Shown here piece by piece: positions 10,110 through 21,461 of a DNA stretch of 64,000 nt. A program made the translations under genes and the position numbers. Position 1 is the stretch's first letter, and each line of letters begins with the position of its first letter. Source of the DNA: Tricholoma matsutake (Eukaryota; Basidiomycota; Agaricomycetes; Agaricales; Tricholomataceae); the NCBI GenBank assembly GCA_026075535.2, contig AP026550.1, positions 9,362,001-9,426,000 on the forward strand, in the 5' to 3' direction. The notes under the pieces were generated by a model, which was not told the DNA's origin, did not search any database, and saw nothing but the letters and a program-made list of their open reading frames with translations.

Positions 10110-10256
10110 TGTTGGTCTTTTATCACTTAGGTTGAGGGCAGGTACACAAGAGTTAGAAGGCAAGTGACAATGTCTTAGTTTTCCTATACCAATATGGTTA
10201 TATAACATAATACTATTAATAAATCAAACTGGCTAGGCTTGGGTCACCCGCCAACA
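10110..10256 (-). repeat. Copia 3' LTR
   Basis: 147 bp, beginning TGTTGGTCTTTTATCAC and ending CCGCCAACA on the plus strand. It is paired with 21244-21390 by length, ends and target duplication. Confidence 0.8.
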
Positions 10257-10435
10257 CTCCCCTTGGAACCTAGCACGGTTGAGAAATGGGAAAAATAAAA
10301 TTGATATCATCACTCCCCTCTCGAACTCCCTTGGTTTGGTATTGGGAATGGTTATTTATATTCCTCCAGGTGCATCAAAACCTTCATGTGGGGAAAAATG
10401 CTATGGGAAAAATACCCTCACGTTTAGGAAAAAAG

Positions 10436-11966
10436 CTACCAGGTTATGGGTGAATTTACTCCCATCTCCTTCCTATGCCATGAATGTTTAGGCTTTGGTA
10501 AAGCCTTCGTCAAGACATCTGCAGTCTGTTCCGGATCACGGCAGTTTTGTATGTCAAGTATCTTGTCATTTATGAGATCCTGGACCCAATGGTGACATAT
10601 AGCGATATGTTTCGAATGTTGATGAAATTGGGGATTATGTGTCAAAACTATATATCCCTCATTATCGCCATAAATTTGAGTAGGATGTTCCTGGGTGAAT
10701 CCAAGTTCTGCATATAAGTTCCTGAGCCAGCTCGCCTCACATCCAGCTTCAGAAAGTGCAACATATTCTGCTTCCATTGAGGATAACGTGATAATGGTTT
10801 GTTTCCTTGACTTCCATGTAATCGCTCCCCCTGCTGCTAAGAAAACATAGCCACTTGTTGATTTGAGGTCGTCGGTGTTTGCATAAGCAGCATCAGCATA
10901 TCCATGAAAAAGATTATTGTCTTCAACATCTTGGGCTTTCTTGTAAGTGATCCCAAGAGTTTTCGTACCTGCTAGGTACCGAAGTATCCATTTCAAGGCA
11001 CCATAATGTTGTAAACTTGGGTTAGCGGTGTAGGTGGCAAGCTTGATAATGGCGTAAGTTATATCAGGTCGAGTGGAATTGGCTATAAATTGAAGTTTGC
11101 CAAGTAACTTCGCATATGCATTACTGCGGTTTGGTTTGTTAACTTTGGGATTTGGTGTAATTTTGACCTTTTGGTCCATAGGCATTTGTGTTCTCCATTC
11201 CTTCTTTCCAAAGGACATTCTCGATGTATTTCTGTTGAGAGATGGAGATCGCATTTGCAGTATGCATAATTTCGATGCCTATAATTTTGCTAGGCTCTCC
11301 CAGGTCAGTGACTTCCCACTCCGAATGCAACACATCCTTAATATGGTCCATCATATTATCTGATGAAGCAAATAGAAGTAGGTCATCGACCCAGATGGTG
11401 ATAATTGCAAAGTCATTTCCATCCCATCGAATGCAAGCGCAAGGATCCAAGAGTAACCATTTGTAACCGTGTTTCTTTAGTTTCGCATCTAGTTGTTTGT
11501 TCCATTCACGACCAGCTTGCTTTAAACCATAAAGCATCTTGACCAACTGACATACTTGGTCCATTCCATCTCCACATCCCTCAGGTTGCTTCATGTATAT
11601 CTCCTCCTCCAATACACCATTGAGGTAAGCACCCTTAACGTCCATTTGATGTACCTTCAAATTCATTGTCGGCACTAGGGCTAAAATTGCACATATAGTG
11701 TCCATCCAAATGACTGGTGAAAATGTCTCCAAATAGTCTTGTCTGGGGCATTGTGCGCATCCTTTAATGACTAAATGAGCTCAGTATCTGGTAATTTCCC
11801 CTTGCTTATTCTGTTTCCGGATGAAGACCCATTTGTTGGTGAGTGGGATTGCATCAGGAGGTTTCTGCACTTTTATATAAGTGCCCTTCTCCTTCAGTAA
11901 GTCCATCTCTTCTTGCATAGCAATCTGCCATTGGGGCCAGTCGGGGGAGTTTCTTGCTTCTTCCAA
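10436..11966 (-). pseudogene. Copia reverse transcriptase and RNase H
   Basis: The reverse transcriptase lies on the minus strand in frames 11781-11966 (NKWVFIRKQNKQGEI) and 11139-11732. The latter has VHQMDVKGAYLNG, MLYGLKQAGREWN and the catalytic WVDDLLLF. RNase H follows in 10436-11254 (LRYLAGTKTLGITY, GYADAAYANT, TSGYVFL, ISLSSMEAEY-like TLSSMEAEYVALSEAGCEA). These are the classical Copia motifs in order. The RT catalytic Asp pair is intact. A stop after QGEITRY and a frame change near 11140-11250 break the polyprotein. The protein would copy element RNA into DNA in cytoplasmic particles if intact. Confidence 0.92.
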
Positions 11967-12284
11967 GCTCGTCAGTTTGTCTCTGGCTATAATTGTGTAA
12001 ACTTCTTCTATTGTCAGGAAAGTTTCATTGTCTTCTTCCTCATCTGGGAAAGGATCTTGGAGGAATCTATAATCAGTACGTTTCCCTCATGTCTTTCGCA
12101 GTTCATTAATATCCACATCTCCTGCATCGCTATTCCGTTTTCTCTTATGCCCTTCAGGTTCAAGGTCTTTGGAACCTGTTATACCCAGTTGCAACATGTT
12201 TCCTCCAGACTCCCCTTCACACTGGACATAGTGTGTGACTTCAATCATTTCATCGGGGGTGGGGTTCGTCGGAGGGTTTAGACT

Positions 12285-13232
12285 TCAATAATTGCAAGAG
12301 GTAAGCACCTTGCGGGTTTCTGCATTATAATACTTCACTGCATTGGTGCCATCGTCAAAGCCTACATAAGCTTGATGTTTTGACTTTGGAGGCATCTTGC
12401 GGTCTTCCTTTTGTCCCTGCAGTAAGATCCAAATGGGCACTCCAAATTCATGGAGGTGCGATATGTTTGGCTTCCATTCTAGCCATCCTTGATATAGTGT
12501 TTCATTTTGCAGGTGTTTCATATATGAGCAATTCCATAAATAAGTGGCATGTAGAATTGCATGTTCCCAAAGGAATTCTGGAAGTTCCCCACCAATCAGC
12601 ATCACATGTCCAAGTTCGACAAGAGTGCGGTTCATCCGCTCAGCAATACCATTCTGTGAAGGTGAGTACAGTGCAGTTAATCATATTTCAATACCTTTCT
12701 CCTTGCAACATGTCTCCAGTTTCTTATTAAAAAATTCCTTCCCACCATCAATCTGTATCGCCTTCAGGGTTTTTTCTTGGGTCATAAGGTGAGTTAAATA
12801 ATTTATAACTCCCTGTGCGGCTTCTGATTTCTCCTTGAGGAATTTGACGGTTACATATCTTTTTGCATCGTTGACAAAGAGTAAGTAATACTGGTTGCCA
12901 TTAATCAATTTGATGGAATATTTTCCCCACAGATCTATATGTGTCAGTTCCCCTGGCTTACTTTCTCTTTTAGACACCTTGGCAAATGGTTCGATGTGTT
13001 GCTTCGCTTCAGTACACGCCACACAGTCAGGCTTTAGTGTCCGATTGTCAATGTTAAAGCCATTGACCAGTTTTTTGTCCAGAAGTTTCTGAAAACCAGA
13101 GTAGCCGACATGTCCAAAACGTCGGTGCCACGTCTCCCAACTGAGAGCCAGTTCGCACCCTACAAATGTTGTGGAATTTACTGTGCGGTTTTGGGACAGT
13201 AATGTTGCAGGATTTTGTATGGATAACTTCAT
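12285..13232 (-). pseudogene. Copia integrase and pre-integrase domain
   Basis: The frame at 12681-13232 contains the GAG-pre-integrase/HHCC finger (WHRRFGHVGYSGFQKLL, then DCVACTEAK) and the integrase core with THIDLWGKYSIK and IQIDGGKEF, giving two catalytic Asp residues. The frame at 12285-12635 continues with the NRTLVELGHVML region after the catalytic Glu and ends in a Copia-specific C-terminal segment (YVGFDDGTNAVKYYN). A stop or shift near 12640-12680 separates them. About 300 bp between 11967 and 12284 hold degraded linker sequence. Confidence 0.9.
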
Positions 13233-13450
13233 CTTGTATAAGTTATGATACTAAAGGGCGACGATATGAAGGTGGGGACAGAAAAATTACCCTTGTAACC
13301 AAAGACAGACAACATGTCGCCCAAGGTAAAAAGATTTCTAATAACTTATACAAGATGAAGTTATCCGTATGAAATCCTGCAACATTACCATCCCAAAACT
13401 GCACAGTAAATTCCAAAACATTTGTAGGGTGCGAACCAGCTCTCAGTTGG
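13136..13450. repeat. Inverted repeat in Copia, arms of about 110 bp
   Basis: Sequence at 13136-13246 is repeated in reverse complement at 13338-13450 with few differences, around a 90-bp centre. The left arm is Copia pre-integrase coding on the minus strand, and the right arm encodes the same residues on the plus strand. The centre contains plus-strand Copia codons that lie upstream of the arm, so the structure is a head-to-head inverted duplication and not a simple transposon end. Confidence 0.85.
13255..13450 (+). pseudogene. Inverted Copia pre-integrase fragment, part 1
   Basis: The plus-strand translation includes GGDRKITLVTKDRQHVAQGK and then KISNNLYKMKLSV, the segment just upstream of the Copia pre-integrase finger, followed by residues equivalent to NPATLLSQ and GCELALSW in the minus-strand copy. 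It is cut at 13452 by inserted DNA. Its continuation is the fragment at 21003-21237. Confidence 0.8.
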
Positions 13451-13555
13451 GACAGGCAATACTGTCCTTATCATATATCAATGTACTGTAGTTACAGATC
13501 ATAGCGTGGTACATGCAGGACTGTAATTACAGATCCCCTTGATATATAATAAATG

Positions 13556-14683
13556 CACATGATGTTCTGATCTGGTACGACGGCCCCTTGCTCATTGGGC
13601 GCATTCCTGCTAGCCTGATCCTTGCGCTCCCTTGCACCTCCTGCCACAATCAATCCTTTTTTGTCATGATCTGGGTTCTTCGCTGATTCCTCCTGTCAAT
13701 CAATCCATCACTGTTCCTGGAATGTGATCATGTGGTTAGGCATGGGCAGGCCTGGGCAGGCTTGAGCTATTAATAGATTTGCATATGTAGGCAAGCCTTC
13801 GAAGTATGACAGTTCTAATTCATGAAACATGCTACTCATGATATTTCCATAAAAACATAAAACATAAGACTTACCGGCAGCTATGGTAGCATTTGAACTC
13901 CTAGCAAATATGAGCTGTGATTAAGTTCCTTTTTCAAATAGCGAAATGCATGTTCGCTGGCAGATAATACTAAGCGACAATGTTTGACCATTCCTTCTCC
14001 ACTGGCATGGCACACCTTCTGCCAAAAATACTATCTCTGGTTCACTTCAAAATAGACATGCATAATACTGTTGCTGACTTGCAGTTCTGTGATATTTTTA
14101 GTCAACATGTTGTTTGTGTGTTTTCAAATTCTGATATTCCATAATTTCCATAAAAATAAAATATCATTTTTTGGCATCTATTCTTTGTGTTCCTCATCAT
14201 CGTCAAAATTTCACAGGGATGATCATGGTGGGACTAACTTGACTCGACAATTCATTTTCGATCTGTTTAGATTTAAGAAAGTGACATGTTCCATGAAAGT
14301 CACTTGAAATCTCTGAGGGCTACTTCAAGTTTCGTAGACAAGCTGTACTAAATGTTTCATGGGCCAGAGCTCAAACCTTGTGGCCTGGCAGGAAAGGCAC
14401 ATAAACGGTAAGCTGCAGGGGAAAAAACTATGCTGAGGTACGGTGTGTGTAGGGAGTACAATGTAGGTAAGTAATCCTACACAACTTCAACTGCCTCCAA
14501 CAGTTTTCACGACTTTGTCTGACTTTGACTCAAATTCTCAACCTCCCAACAAAATATAAGCACCAATATGATCTAATACAATGAAATACTGTATCCCGAT
14601 GGTTTTTAGACCCTTGTATACCTGTGTTAAAGTATGGTAAGGCTCCCATTTTTGTTGATTCCATTACTGAGGCATGGGAATAG
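13556..14683. other. No gene recognised
   Basis: This is the left internal part of the inverted-end DNA element. Only short frames are present. A short GGGCAGGC tandem occurs near 13745. Nothing could be assigned. Confidence 0.5.
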
Positions 14684-15086
14684 TGTTAGGGCGACACCCA
14701 CTATCTGCTAGCTAAGACCGTGCAGGTTCTCTCTACAAGAAGGGGGCGGGATCCACGCTCGTGATGGGGAAATTGATGGTTTTGATGCGAGGGGTTATTA
14801 ATAGGTGAGTTTGTTGAGATAGGCCTTTCACACTGAAAACGTAGGTGGAATACCTAAGAGAACACAACTGGGGTCCCCTAGGCATATATTGAGGGTTTAT
14901 ATACCTATGTTACATATATTGTACACTGTTGTTACCGACGTGTTCATACATGCATGTACATATTGATGCGTGCGAAATAAAATTCTCATGCTATCAAAGT
15001 GTAGTGTCATTTGGCGTCATGTAGCGTAATTCGACATAATAATAATAAAATGAAATTTTATTAGGTAATGGGGTGGTTTCCTAACA
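14684..15086 (-). repeat. Family B 3' LTR of copy A
   Basis: 403 bp with inverted ends TGTTAGGG and CCTAACA. On the minus strand it carries a TATATAAACC-like promoter sequence. It pairs with 19450-19851. Confidence 0.9.
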
Positions 15087-15097
15087 TTACCCCCCTT

Positions 15098-17080
15098 TTA
15101 TGCCTCGACTTCCAGGTGAGAAAATATTATGTCTGTCCCCTCTGTGAAATTTTGGTAAGGCCGGAATTTCATCCCCTCATACACCATTCTTGCAATGTGA
15201 CACAGAGCATTCAGATTATGTTTAAAGAATTGGGCGATCGCATTACGTGCTCGCTTACAATTCTCTTCGGGTTCCCACAAATTATTTTCCTCGGTATAGT
15301 TTTTCCACTTTATTAAGAACTCCAATTTGTTCCATCAAAGATGTGAGTCTAGAATTTCTTCAACTATGTATTCTGGAGCACCTTCTACTATTATCGGAGG
15401 TTGCGGAGTAGTTTGTTGGCCAGGAATAGTGGGCAGGCGGTAAGGGCATAGGCAGGATATGTTAATCTTGGGATCAATCTTGAATGATTGGGGTAATTTT
15501 AGCACTACCGCATTAGGTGAGATCACTTTAGAGATCGCGTATGGGCCAACTTGTTTCTTCATGAGTTTCCTTGAAGGTCATGGAATATTTAGGTGATTGG
15601 TACTTAGCCACACCAAGTCACCAACTTTGTACTCTGGAGCGCGTGCTCAAGTACGATCCGCATATTGCATCATGTCATCATGTGCTTTCTTCAATGCCAC
15701 CTCTGCTTCCTCTTGTACCTTTTGCATCTTAGATACAAAATCTTCTACCGACTGTACTTGGACTGCCCTTCTGGCTTCTACTCCCATGCGAGGATGATAT
15801 CCATAATTCGCAAAAAAGGGTGACATACAAGTAGCTGAATGGAAGTTGTTATTGTGGGAAAATTCGGCAATTGCCAGCCATTTGGGCCAGTTGGTTTGTT
15901 GGTAGTTGACAAACATACGTGGGTACTGCTCCAACTCCTGGTTCATTCTCTCTGTCTGCCCATCAGTCTGCGGGTGATATGCCGTAGATAATTTAGTTTG
16001 AATCCCCAATATGTTGTTCAGTTCTCGCATAAACGCGGAAGCAAATTGTGGTCCGCGATCAGAGATAACAGTATCGGGTAACCCATGTAACTGCCATACC
16101 TGATTTAGATAGAGGCATGCCAAGCCTAATGATGAGGTTTCTGTAGTAGTAGGAATAATATGGACCTCCTTTGTGAAGCGGTCGCATACTACAAATATTG
16201 CATCGTACCCTTGAGCCTCGGGTAATCCGGTAATATAATCCACAGACATATCTCGCCACAGCACTTTAGGTATAGGATTCGGCATTAATTTTCCTGCAGG
16301 TTTTTCTGGAAATTTCTTCCCCCTCATGCACATATCACATCCATCCACATACCCCAACACATACTTCGAAATTCCGGGCCACCAATAATTTCTCATTACT
16401 AATTTCAACGTCTTCCATCTTCCTGGGTGTCCGGCAGTCAGTGTATTATGATGTAACCGGATGATCTCCCTTTGCAAATCCTGATCCTTCGGTACATACC
16501 CTTTTCCTCGAAACAACACCAACCCTTGTTCCTCAGCCCATTCATCTCCTTTAATATTACCTTTCTTCTCTCCGTTCAGAGCTTTCACGGCTTCCACTAC
16601 TTCATCGTCCAGTTCTGAACATTGTCTAATTTTCGACAACATTTCTGTTTCTGAGCTATCTATCAATAGATGCCCTTGACGCATAGCGCAAATGTGAAAA
16701 TATTCGGGTGTGAGCAAGGTAACATTCTTATTGTCCTCCTCCACCCCCCTTTTATGATCAATACATCTGGATAATGCATCTGCTTTCCTCATTAAGCTTC
16801 CTGCTTTGTGGACCAAGTGAAAATTGAAACGTGATAGGAATAGTCCCCAATGCACTTGCCTGCAATTAAGCTTTTTAGCGGACATGAAGTATTCCAGATT
16901 TTGATGATCCATCCAGATCTCAATTTGATGCGTACATCCTTCCAAATAATGCCTCCACACCTCCAACGCTCGTATTATCCCCAACATCTCTTTGTCATGC
17001 ACATCATAATTCCTCTCCACATCATTCAACCCTTTTGACAAGTATGCACAAGGATGCCATTTGTCATCTTCGCACAGCAT
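15098..17080 (-). pseudogene. Family B RNase H, integrase and chromodomain (copy A)
   Basis: The frame at 15647-17080 (477 codons) starts in RNase H (WHPCAYLSKGLNDVERNYDV, then EMLGIIRALEVWRHYLEG). It carries the HHCC finger (LHHNTLTAGHPG, CDMCMRG) and the integrase core with SVDYITGLPEAQ, VISDRGPQF and [14 protein letters not shown], so all three catalytic residues are present. After a stop at 15647-15649 the frame resumes as the C-terminal GPY domain (VGPYAISKVISPNAVVLKLP) and a chromodomain (PEYIVEEILDSHL, then EFLIKWKNYTEENNLWEPEE). Stops at 15578-15580 and 15335-15337 coincide with stops in copy B. Length is near normal for this region. Confidence 0.93.
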
Positions 17081-17098
17081 TGATAATACTGCTCCACA

Positions 17099-17797
17099 CT
17101 ACTCCCTTTCGCATAAGGTTATGTAAGGGTGCGGCAATTTAGAAAAATTGTGCACAAAGCGACAATAATAATTTGCGAGTCCCAAGAAGGCTTGAACCTC
17201 CTTGACATGGGTGGGCGCAGGCCAATCTGTGATTGCCTGTACCTTGATCGGATCCATTTTGATCCCGTCAGGGCCAATCAATTATCCTAGGAACTCAATT
17301 TCGCTTGCCCCAAACACACACTTCTCCAGTTTCAAAAATAGATCATTCTCTGCCAACCTCTGTAACACCTCCTGCACTATCGCCTCATGATTCTCTTCAT
17401 CCTCCGTGAATATCAGAATGTCATCAATAAATATTATTACCATGCCTTTGTCTATTATGTCCTTGAAAATGTTGTTCATCATATTTTGAAAGGTTGGGGG
17501 ACTATTAGTCATCCCAAAAAACATGACAAGTGGCTCGAAGGATCCTCGACGTGTGGCAAATGCAGCCTTGCACTCATCTCCTTTCTTTATTCATACATTG
17601 TTGTATCCCCATCATAAATCCAATTTTGTAAAGACCTTGGCTTTTCCAACCTTGTCAATTATTTCAGAGATTAACAGCAGGGGGTATGCATTCTTCACTG
17701 TCCACTCATTCAGATACCTATAAGCTGTACACATCCTCTTTCTTTGGTCTTTCTTTGGCACAAAGAATATTGGTGACGTCTGCGGTGATTTTGAAGG
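17099..17797 (-). pseudogene. Family B reverse transcriptase (copy A)
   Basis: RT motifs are spread over several minus-strand frames: LDL-stop-WGYNN around 17612, MFFGMTNSPPTFQNMMN, VIIFIDDILIFTEDEEN with the catalytic Asp pair intact, and [19 protein letters not shown]. The stop at 17612-17614 replaces the Arg expected in DLRWGYN, and copy B has the same stop. Near 17090 a deletion of about 160 bp joins the end of the RT thumb/connection to RNase H. Not functional without repair or readthrough. Confidence 0.9.
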
Positions 17798-18974
17798 TCA
17801 TATGTATCCTTTGTGCAATTGCTCCTTCAGAAATGCATCCACTTCTTCTTGTTCCATCGGAGATAATGGATATACCTTCGACTTCTTTGGCACAAACCCT
17901 GACTTCATTGCGATCCCATGATCCCATGGCTTCTGCACCGGCATTTGCTCAGATTCCTTCTTCTGGAACACTGACAGATATTCATGATACACTTTTGGCA
18001 CCCATTCCTCCACTGGCTTCTCCATCTTCACAATATTCTTGTCCCACGACTGTCCTCCATGAATTGCTCTAAAGGTTTGCTTCTGCTCTTCTTTCTCAAT
18101 CATGATCAGAATTTCCCCATTTGGCATTTCCTCATCCTCCACTTCCTCCATCGTAACAGGATACTTTCTCAGACATTCTTTCTCTTTCTTTTTCCTTTTT
18201 TCCTTCTTCATCTTCCTCCCATACACATTACATTCCTTAGGACAATGAGTCATTTGTACTTTCCCAGTTTTCCAATCAATTTCAGGATTATGCTTCCGTA
18301 ACCATGGACATCGTATTATTAGATTGGTTTTTCCAAGATCGCACACTTCGAATACTGCTCGCTCCTGATGCTCCTGATACTTTAGTACCATAGTCACCTC
18401 CTCCTTGATAGTTCCTCCACGATTGACTGTTCCGTCAATATTGTACACCATTATAGGTTGCGCTAGCTTGCATGTGTTAATACCATTTCCAGTAATTAAG
18501 GATCGATTAATGAATAATCCTGTAGCACCACTATCAAGCAATGCTTCCACAGCAATCGCTGCATGTGTGTCCACTGTCTTCAGTCCCACAGTCAAGGTGA
18601 TTTTGGGTTCTATTTGAGCAGAGCGAATAAAGAATTTAGGGGTTTTTGGAAATGATGCATGAAAATTGTCATGTGATTGACAACAGTTGTACTCCTTTTT
18701 GTCATGTGATTCAAAACGGTTATACTCCTCCTCGATTTCCTTTTCTGATTTACTCTGGGTTTCCTCGGATACTAATACATTGTAACAATTCTGGGTCACC
18801 AATGGGGAAACCTTCACTGGGACTCTTGCACAAAATTCTTCTGCTTGCCTTGGCTGTGATGCTGCCAACACTGACACTAACTGCAACATTTGCACTGTAA
18901 ACATCAATTTTTGCCTCTAGTGCTGGTATGGGAACAGGATTAGGACTGGGATTAGAAGTTGAAGGTTCGGACAT
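17798..18974 (-). pseudogene. Family B gag start and protease (copy A)
   Basis: Gag begins at 18974 with MSEPSTSNPSPNPVPIP but retains only about 45 residues. At about 18840-18855 it jumps to sequence just before the protease. The break lies in a short direct repeat, AAGCAGAAG or AAGCGGAAG, present at both ends of the missing stretch in copy B. The protease frame runs to 17798 and has the aspartic protease signature ALLDSGATGLFINRSLI, followed by the basic and acidic linker KMKKEKRKKKEKE and then the pre-RT sequence DAFLKEQLHKGYI. The frame ends at a TGA shared with copy B. Confidence 0.9.
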
Positions 18975-19449
18975 AATTGTAGAATCTGTGATGAATCACT
19001 TCTTTGACAAATTCAAAATTTTTTCTTCGAGACCTCTCCAAATGTTTATGGGTCACGTGATGGTTCATCGTTCATTCGTCGTTTGTCGGGCGCCTAATTT
19101 GACACCTCGGATCAATAACCCTTCCAACAGTGCCTGATCTCGGGGATAACACTGAATTCGGCTTGTAACTAAAATAGTCATCTGAATAGAGTGATGTAAA
19201 TCGTAACTAAACCAGATCCAATTGGTTGTCTGGTTGCAGCTGTCCTAATGATGAGTACTGCCTCTCGATCACTGGCGGTTGCAATGTACGGCGAGGCCTG
19301 GCATCGGCTTATGAAAGAAAAGGTAGATTACATATATACAAGTACTTCCGGCTCATGCCAAAAGGATGAGTAATTGGATGTGGCGCAGTGAAACAATGAT
19401 GTATGTGCAAGTAAGAGAAGGTGCACTGATATGGGAAGTTGTGTTCTTC
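18975..19449 (-). other. Leader of gypsy copy A
   Basis: This is the sequence between the 5' LTR and gag on the minus strand, matching the leaders of copies B (42886-43372) and F (63073-63488). No coding sequence is recognised. The start next to the LTR reads GAAGAACACAACTTCCC on the minus strand; the primer for reverse transcription was not identified. Confidence 0.75.
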
Positions 19450-19851
19450 TGTTAGGGCGACACCCACTATCTGCTAGCTAAGACCGTGCGGGTTCTCTCT
19501 ACAAGAAGGGGGCGGGATCCATGCTCGTGATGGGGAAATTGATGGTTTTGATGCGAGGGGTTATTAATAGGTGAGTTTGTTGAGATAGGCCTTTCACACC
19601 GAAAACGTAGGTGGAATACCTAAGAGAACACAACTGGGGTCCCCTAGGTGTATATTTAGGGTTTATATACTATGTTACATATATTGTACATTGTTGTTAC
19701 CGACGCATTCGTACATGCGCGTACATATTGATGCCTGCGAAATAAAATTCTCACGCTATCAAAGTGTAGCGTCATTTGGCATCATGTAGCGTAATTTGAC
19801 ATAATAAAATAAAAATGAAATTTTATTAGGTAATGGGGTGGTTTCCTAACA
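19450..19851 (-). repeat. Family B 5' LTR of copy A
   Basis: 402 bp with the same termini as 14684-15086. Just outside it (19852-19885) is a stretch also found beside the LTR at 57226. Confidence 0.9.
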
Positions 19852-19856
19852 AATCG

Positions 19857-20894
19857 GTGGCAGTACACTTTTTCAACATCAATCCCATCGTCATTGTAAC
19901 TTGTTGGTCTCACCACTCCATCAAAACCATGGAGGTAAGTAGTTCATAGCTTGTATATTTAGTATTTTATATTTTACTGATATTATATCCCTTCAGCCAT
20001 CACCAAGACTGCACCATACCTGCAACCACAACGCTAGCGCTAAGTCCCAACATGAGCTAATCAAGATGAATGCAAAAGAGTAAGAAGGATACACTGGACA
20101 CGATGGATCCAGGTTAGATCATTGGCACTGGATCCAGTGTACCACGATGTATGTACATATTCATTACTCTGTGTCTTTTAATTTTGAACTCTTTCAGACT
20201 GTATCCTCGCAGTCCCCGTGTTTCACTTCCCCACCAGTCTTCCTTTCACTATCATGACAGATCAACCCCACAAAACTGGTGTAGCAATATGCAGATGGGC
20301 TGGTGTAGGGGTGATTAAGAAATGAAAAAATAGGATGGGGCAGCGGGGTGAACCGATGACAGGCAATGGGGCAATGGGGTCATGGGGTGAGAACAGTAAG
20401 TAACTCAGCAAGCTCTAGGTAGCGCTGAGCAGTGTGAATGCTCAATGGGAGCCCCTGCCGCAATCTATTGAAAAAATAAAAATAAGTTTTGACAGGTGAA
20501 AATAGGATCATGAAATGAGACCACATAGAATGAAGGTATCTGCCAGTGGCTGCCGACAAGCCTTCGCCACAGCCTGTAGATTAAAAAATATACCATTTCT
20601 TGGAAGTAGTAAAACATACATAGTATCTGACAGATCAAACATATGGATAGAACATCACAAAGCGAAGCTGATCAGAAACATTGTGGACCTGTCAAATTGA
20701 TGATCAGGGGGAATATAATACAAGAAGTAGAAGTCCCATCAATGCTGCTGCCTGCATCAATCCACAACAAAGCATGGTTTGAAAACAGATCTGAATGTGA
20801 GATGAAAAGTTATAATTACCCTAACAGCAGGCAGAAAAATGGCGGGACAATGACCAACAGGCTGCTGGTTGTCGTATGGGGTGTCTACCTGAGC
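19857..20894. other. No intact gene; intron-like fragments
   Basis: The right internal part of the inverted-end element. Two intron-like segments are visible (GTAAGTAG to CCTTCAG near 19934-19998 and GTATGTAC to CTTTCAG near 20150-20199), suggesting remains of a spliced gene, possibly a transposase, but the intervening codons are too short to identify. A G-rich imperfect repeat lies near 20330-20395. Confidence 0.4.
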
Positions 20895-21002
20895 ATGCAA
20901 TTACAGTTGTTTTGATATATCAATCTGTACTGTAATGACAATCATGCATGTACCATGCTTTAGATGGTAAGTACAGTTAGTTATATATCATCCTGCCAGG
21001 TT

Positions 21003-21237
21003 CTAGTGGTTGGGAGACATGGCACCGACATTTTGGACATGTCGGCTACTCTGGTTTGCAGAAACTTCTGGACAAAAAACTGGTCGATGGGTTTAACATT
21101 GACGATAGCCTGACTGTGTGGTGTGTACCGATGTGAAGCAACACGTCGAACCATTCGCCAAGGTGTCTAAAAGAGAAAGTAAGCCAGGGGAACTGACATA
21201 TATAGATCTGTGGGGAAAATATTCCATCACAGGGCCC
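21003..21237 (+). pseudogene. Inverted Copia pre-integrase fragment, part 2
   Basis: The plus-strand translation ETWHRHFGHVGYSGLQKLLD and KKLVDGFNID continues the fragment at 13255-13450. Later residues match the start of the integrase core (SKPGELTHIDLWGKYS in the minus-strand copy) in shifted frames. It ends just before the Copia 5' LTR, which lies in the opposite sense. Confidence 0.8.
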
Positions 21238-21243
21238 ATAACC

Positions 21244-21390
21244 TGTTGGGCTTTTATCACTTAGGTCGAGGGCAGGTACACGAGAGTTAGAAGGCAAGCA
21301 ACGATGTCTTAGTTCTCCTATACCAATATGGTTATATAACATAGTACTATTAATAAACTAAACTGGCCGGGCTTGGGTCGCCCACCAACA
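21244..21390 (-). repeat. Copia 5' LTR
   Basis: 147 bp, TGTTGGGCTTTTATCAC to CCCACCAACA. It has the same orientation as 10110-10256, with about 14 differences, mainly transitions. Confidence 0.8.
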
Positions 21391-21438
21391 AAAGCCGAGG
21401 CCTGAGCCCAAGCCTGGGCTGTCGAGCCGAGCCGGCAC
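21391..21438 (+). mobile_element. Possible right end of the hAT element
   Basis: Sequence outside the Copia 5' LTR is rich in GAGCC and ends CGAGCCGAGCCGGCACTG. hAT elements often end in CACTG, and the hAT dimerisation domain lies just outside the opposite Copia LTR, so this may be the separated terminus of that transposon. No matching left terminus was found. Confidence 0.3.
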
Positions 21439-21461
21439 TGTACATCACTACATGTGACTGT

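Larger units (their letters stand above)
14684..19851 (-). mobile_element. Gypsy/Ty3 family B element, copy A
   Basis: Two LTRs of about 402 bp flank a minus-strand gag-pol. The flanks AATAG (14679-14683) and AATCG (19852-19856) are a 5-bp target duplication with one change. A PPT-like CCCCCCTTTTA directly follows the left (3') LTR. Compared with copy B at 42485-49118 it has lost most of gag and part of RNase H by internal deletions. It belongs to the chromodomain-bearing gypsy group. Confidence 0.9.
13453..20999. mobile_element. DNA element with about 100-bp imperfect inverted ends
   Basis: The first 100 bp (13453-13555) align with the reverse complement of the last 105 bp (20895-20999). 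A core of TGGTACATGCA, then ATTACAG, then TTGATATAT is shared at matching spacing. It splits the inverted Copia fragment. Short similar sequence (AGTTGGGA and GGTTGGGA) on the two sides could be a 7 to 8-bp target duplication. Each end can also fold on itself. No transposase is recognised, and most of the length is a nested gypsy. The superfamily is unknown. Confidence 0.5.
10110..21390 (-). mobile_element. Copia/Ty1 element, rearranged and nested
   Basis: Two 147-bp LTRs (10110-10256 and 21244-21390) lie in the same orientation. They are flanked by AAAAC on the left and AAAGC on the right, a 5-bp target duplication with one difference. The minus-strand pol occupies 10436-13232. A polypurine-like tract (CCAAGGGGAGTG read on the minus strand) abuts the left LTR, which is therefore the 3' LTR. 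The 5' part has no normal gag; instead an inverted copy of the pre-integrase region is found on the plus strand, split by a large DNA element. The LTRs differ at roughly one base in ten, mostly transitions, so the insertion is old. Confidence 0.75.
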
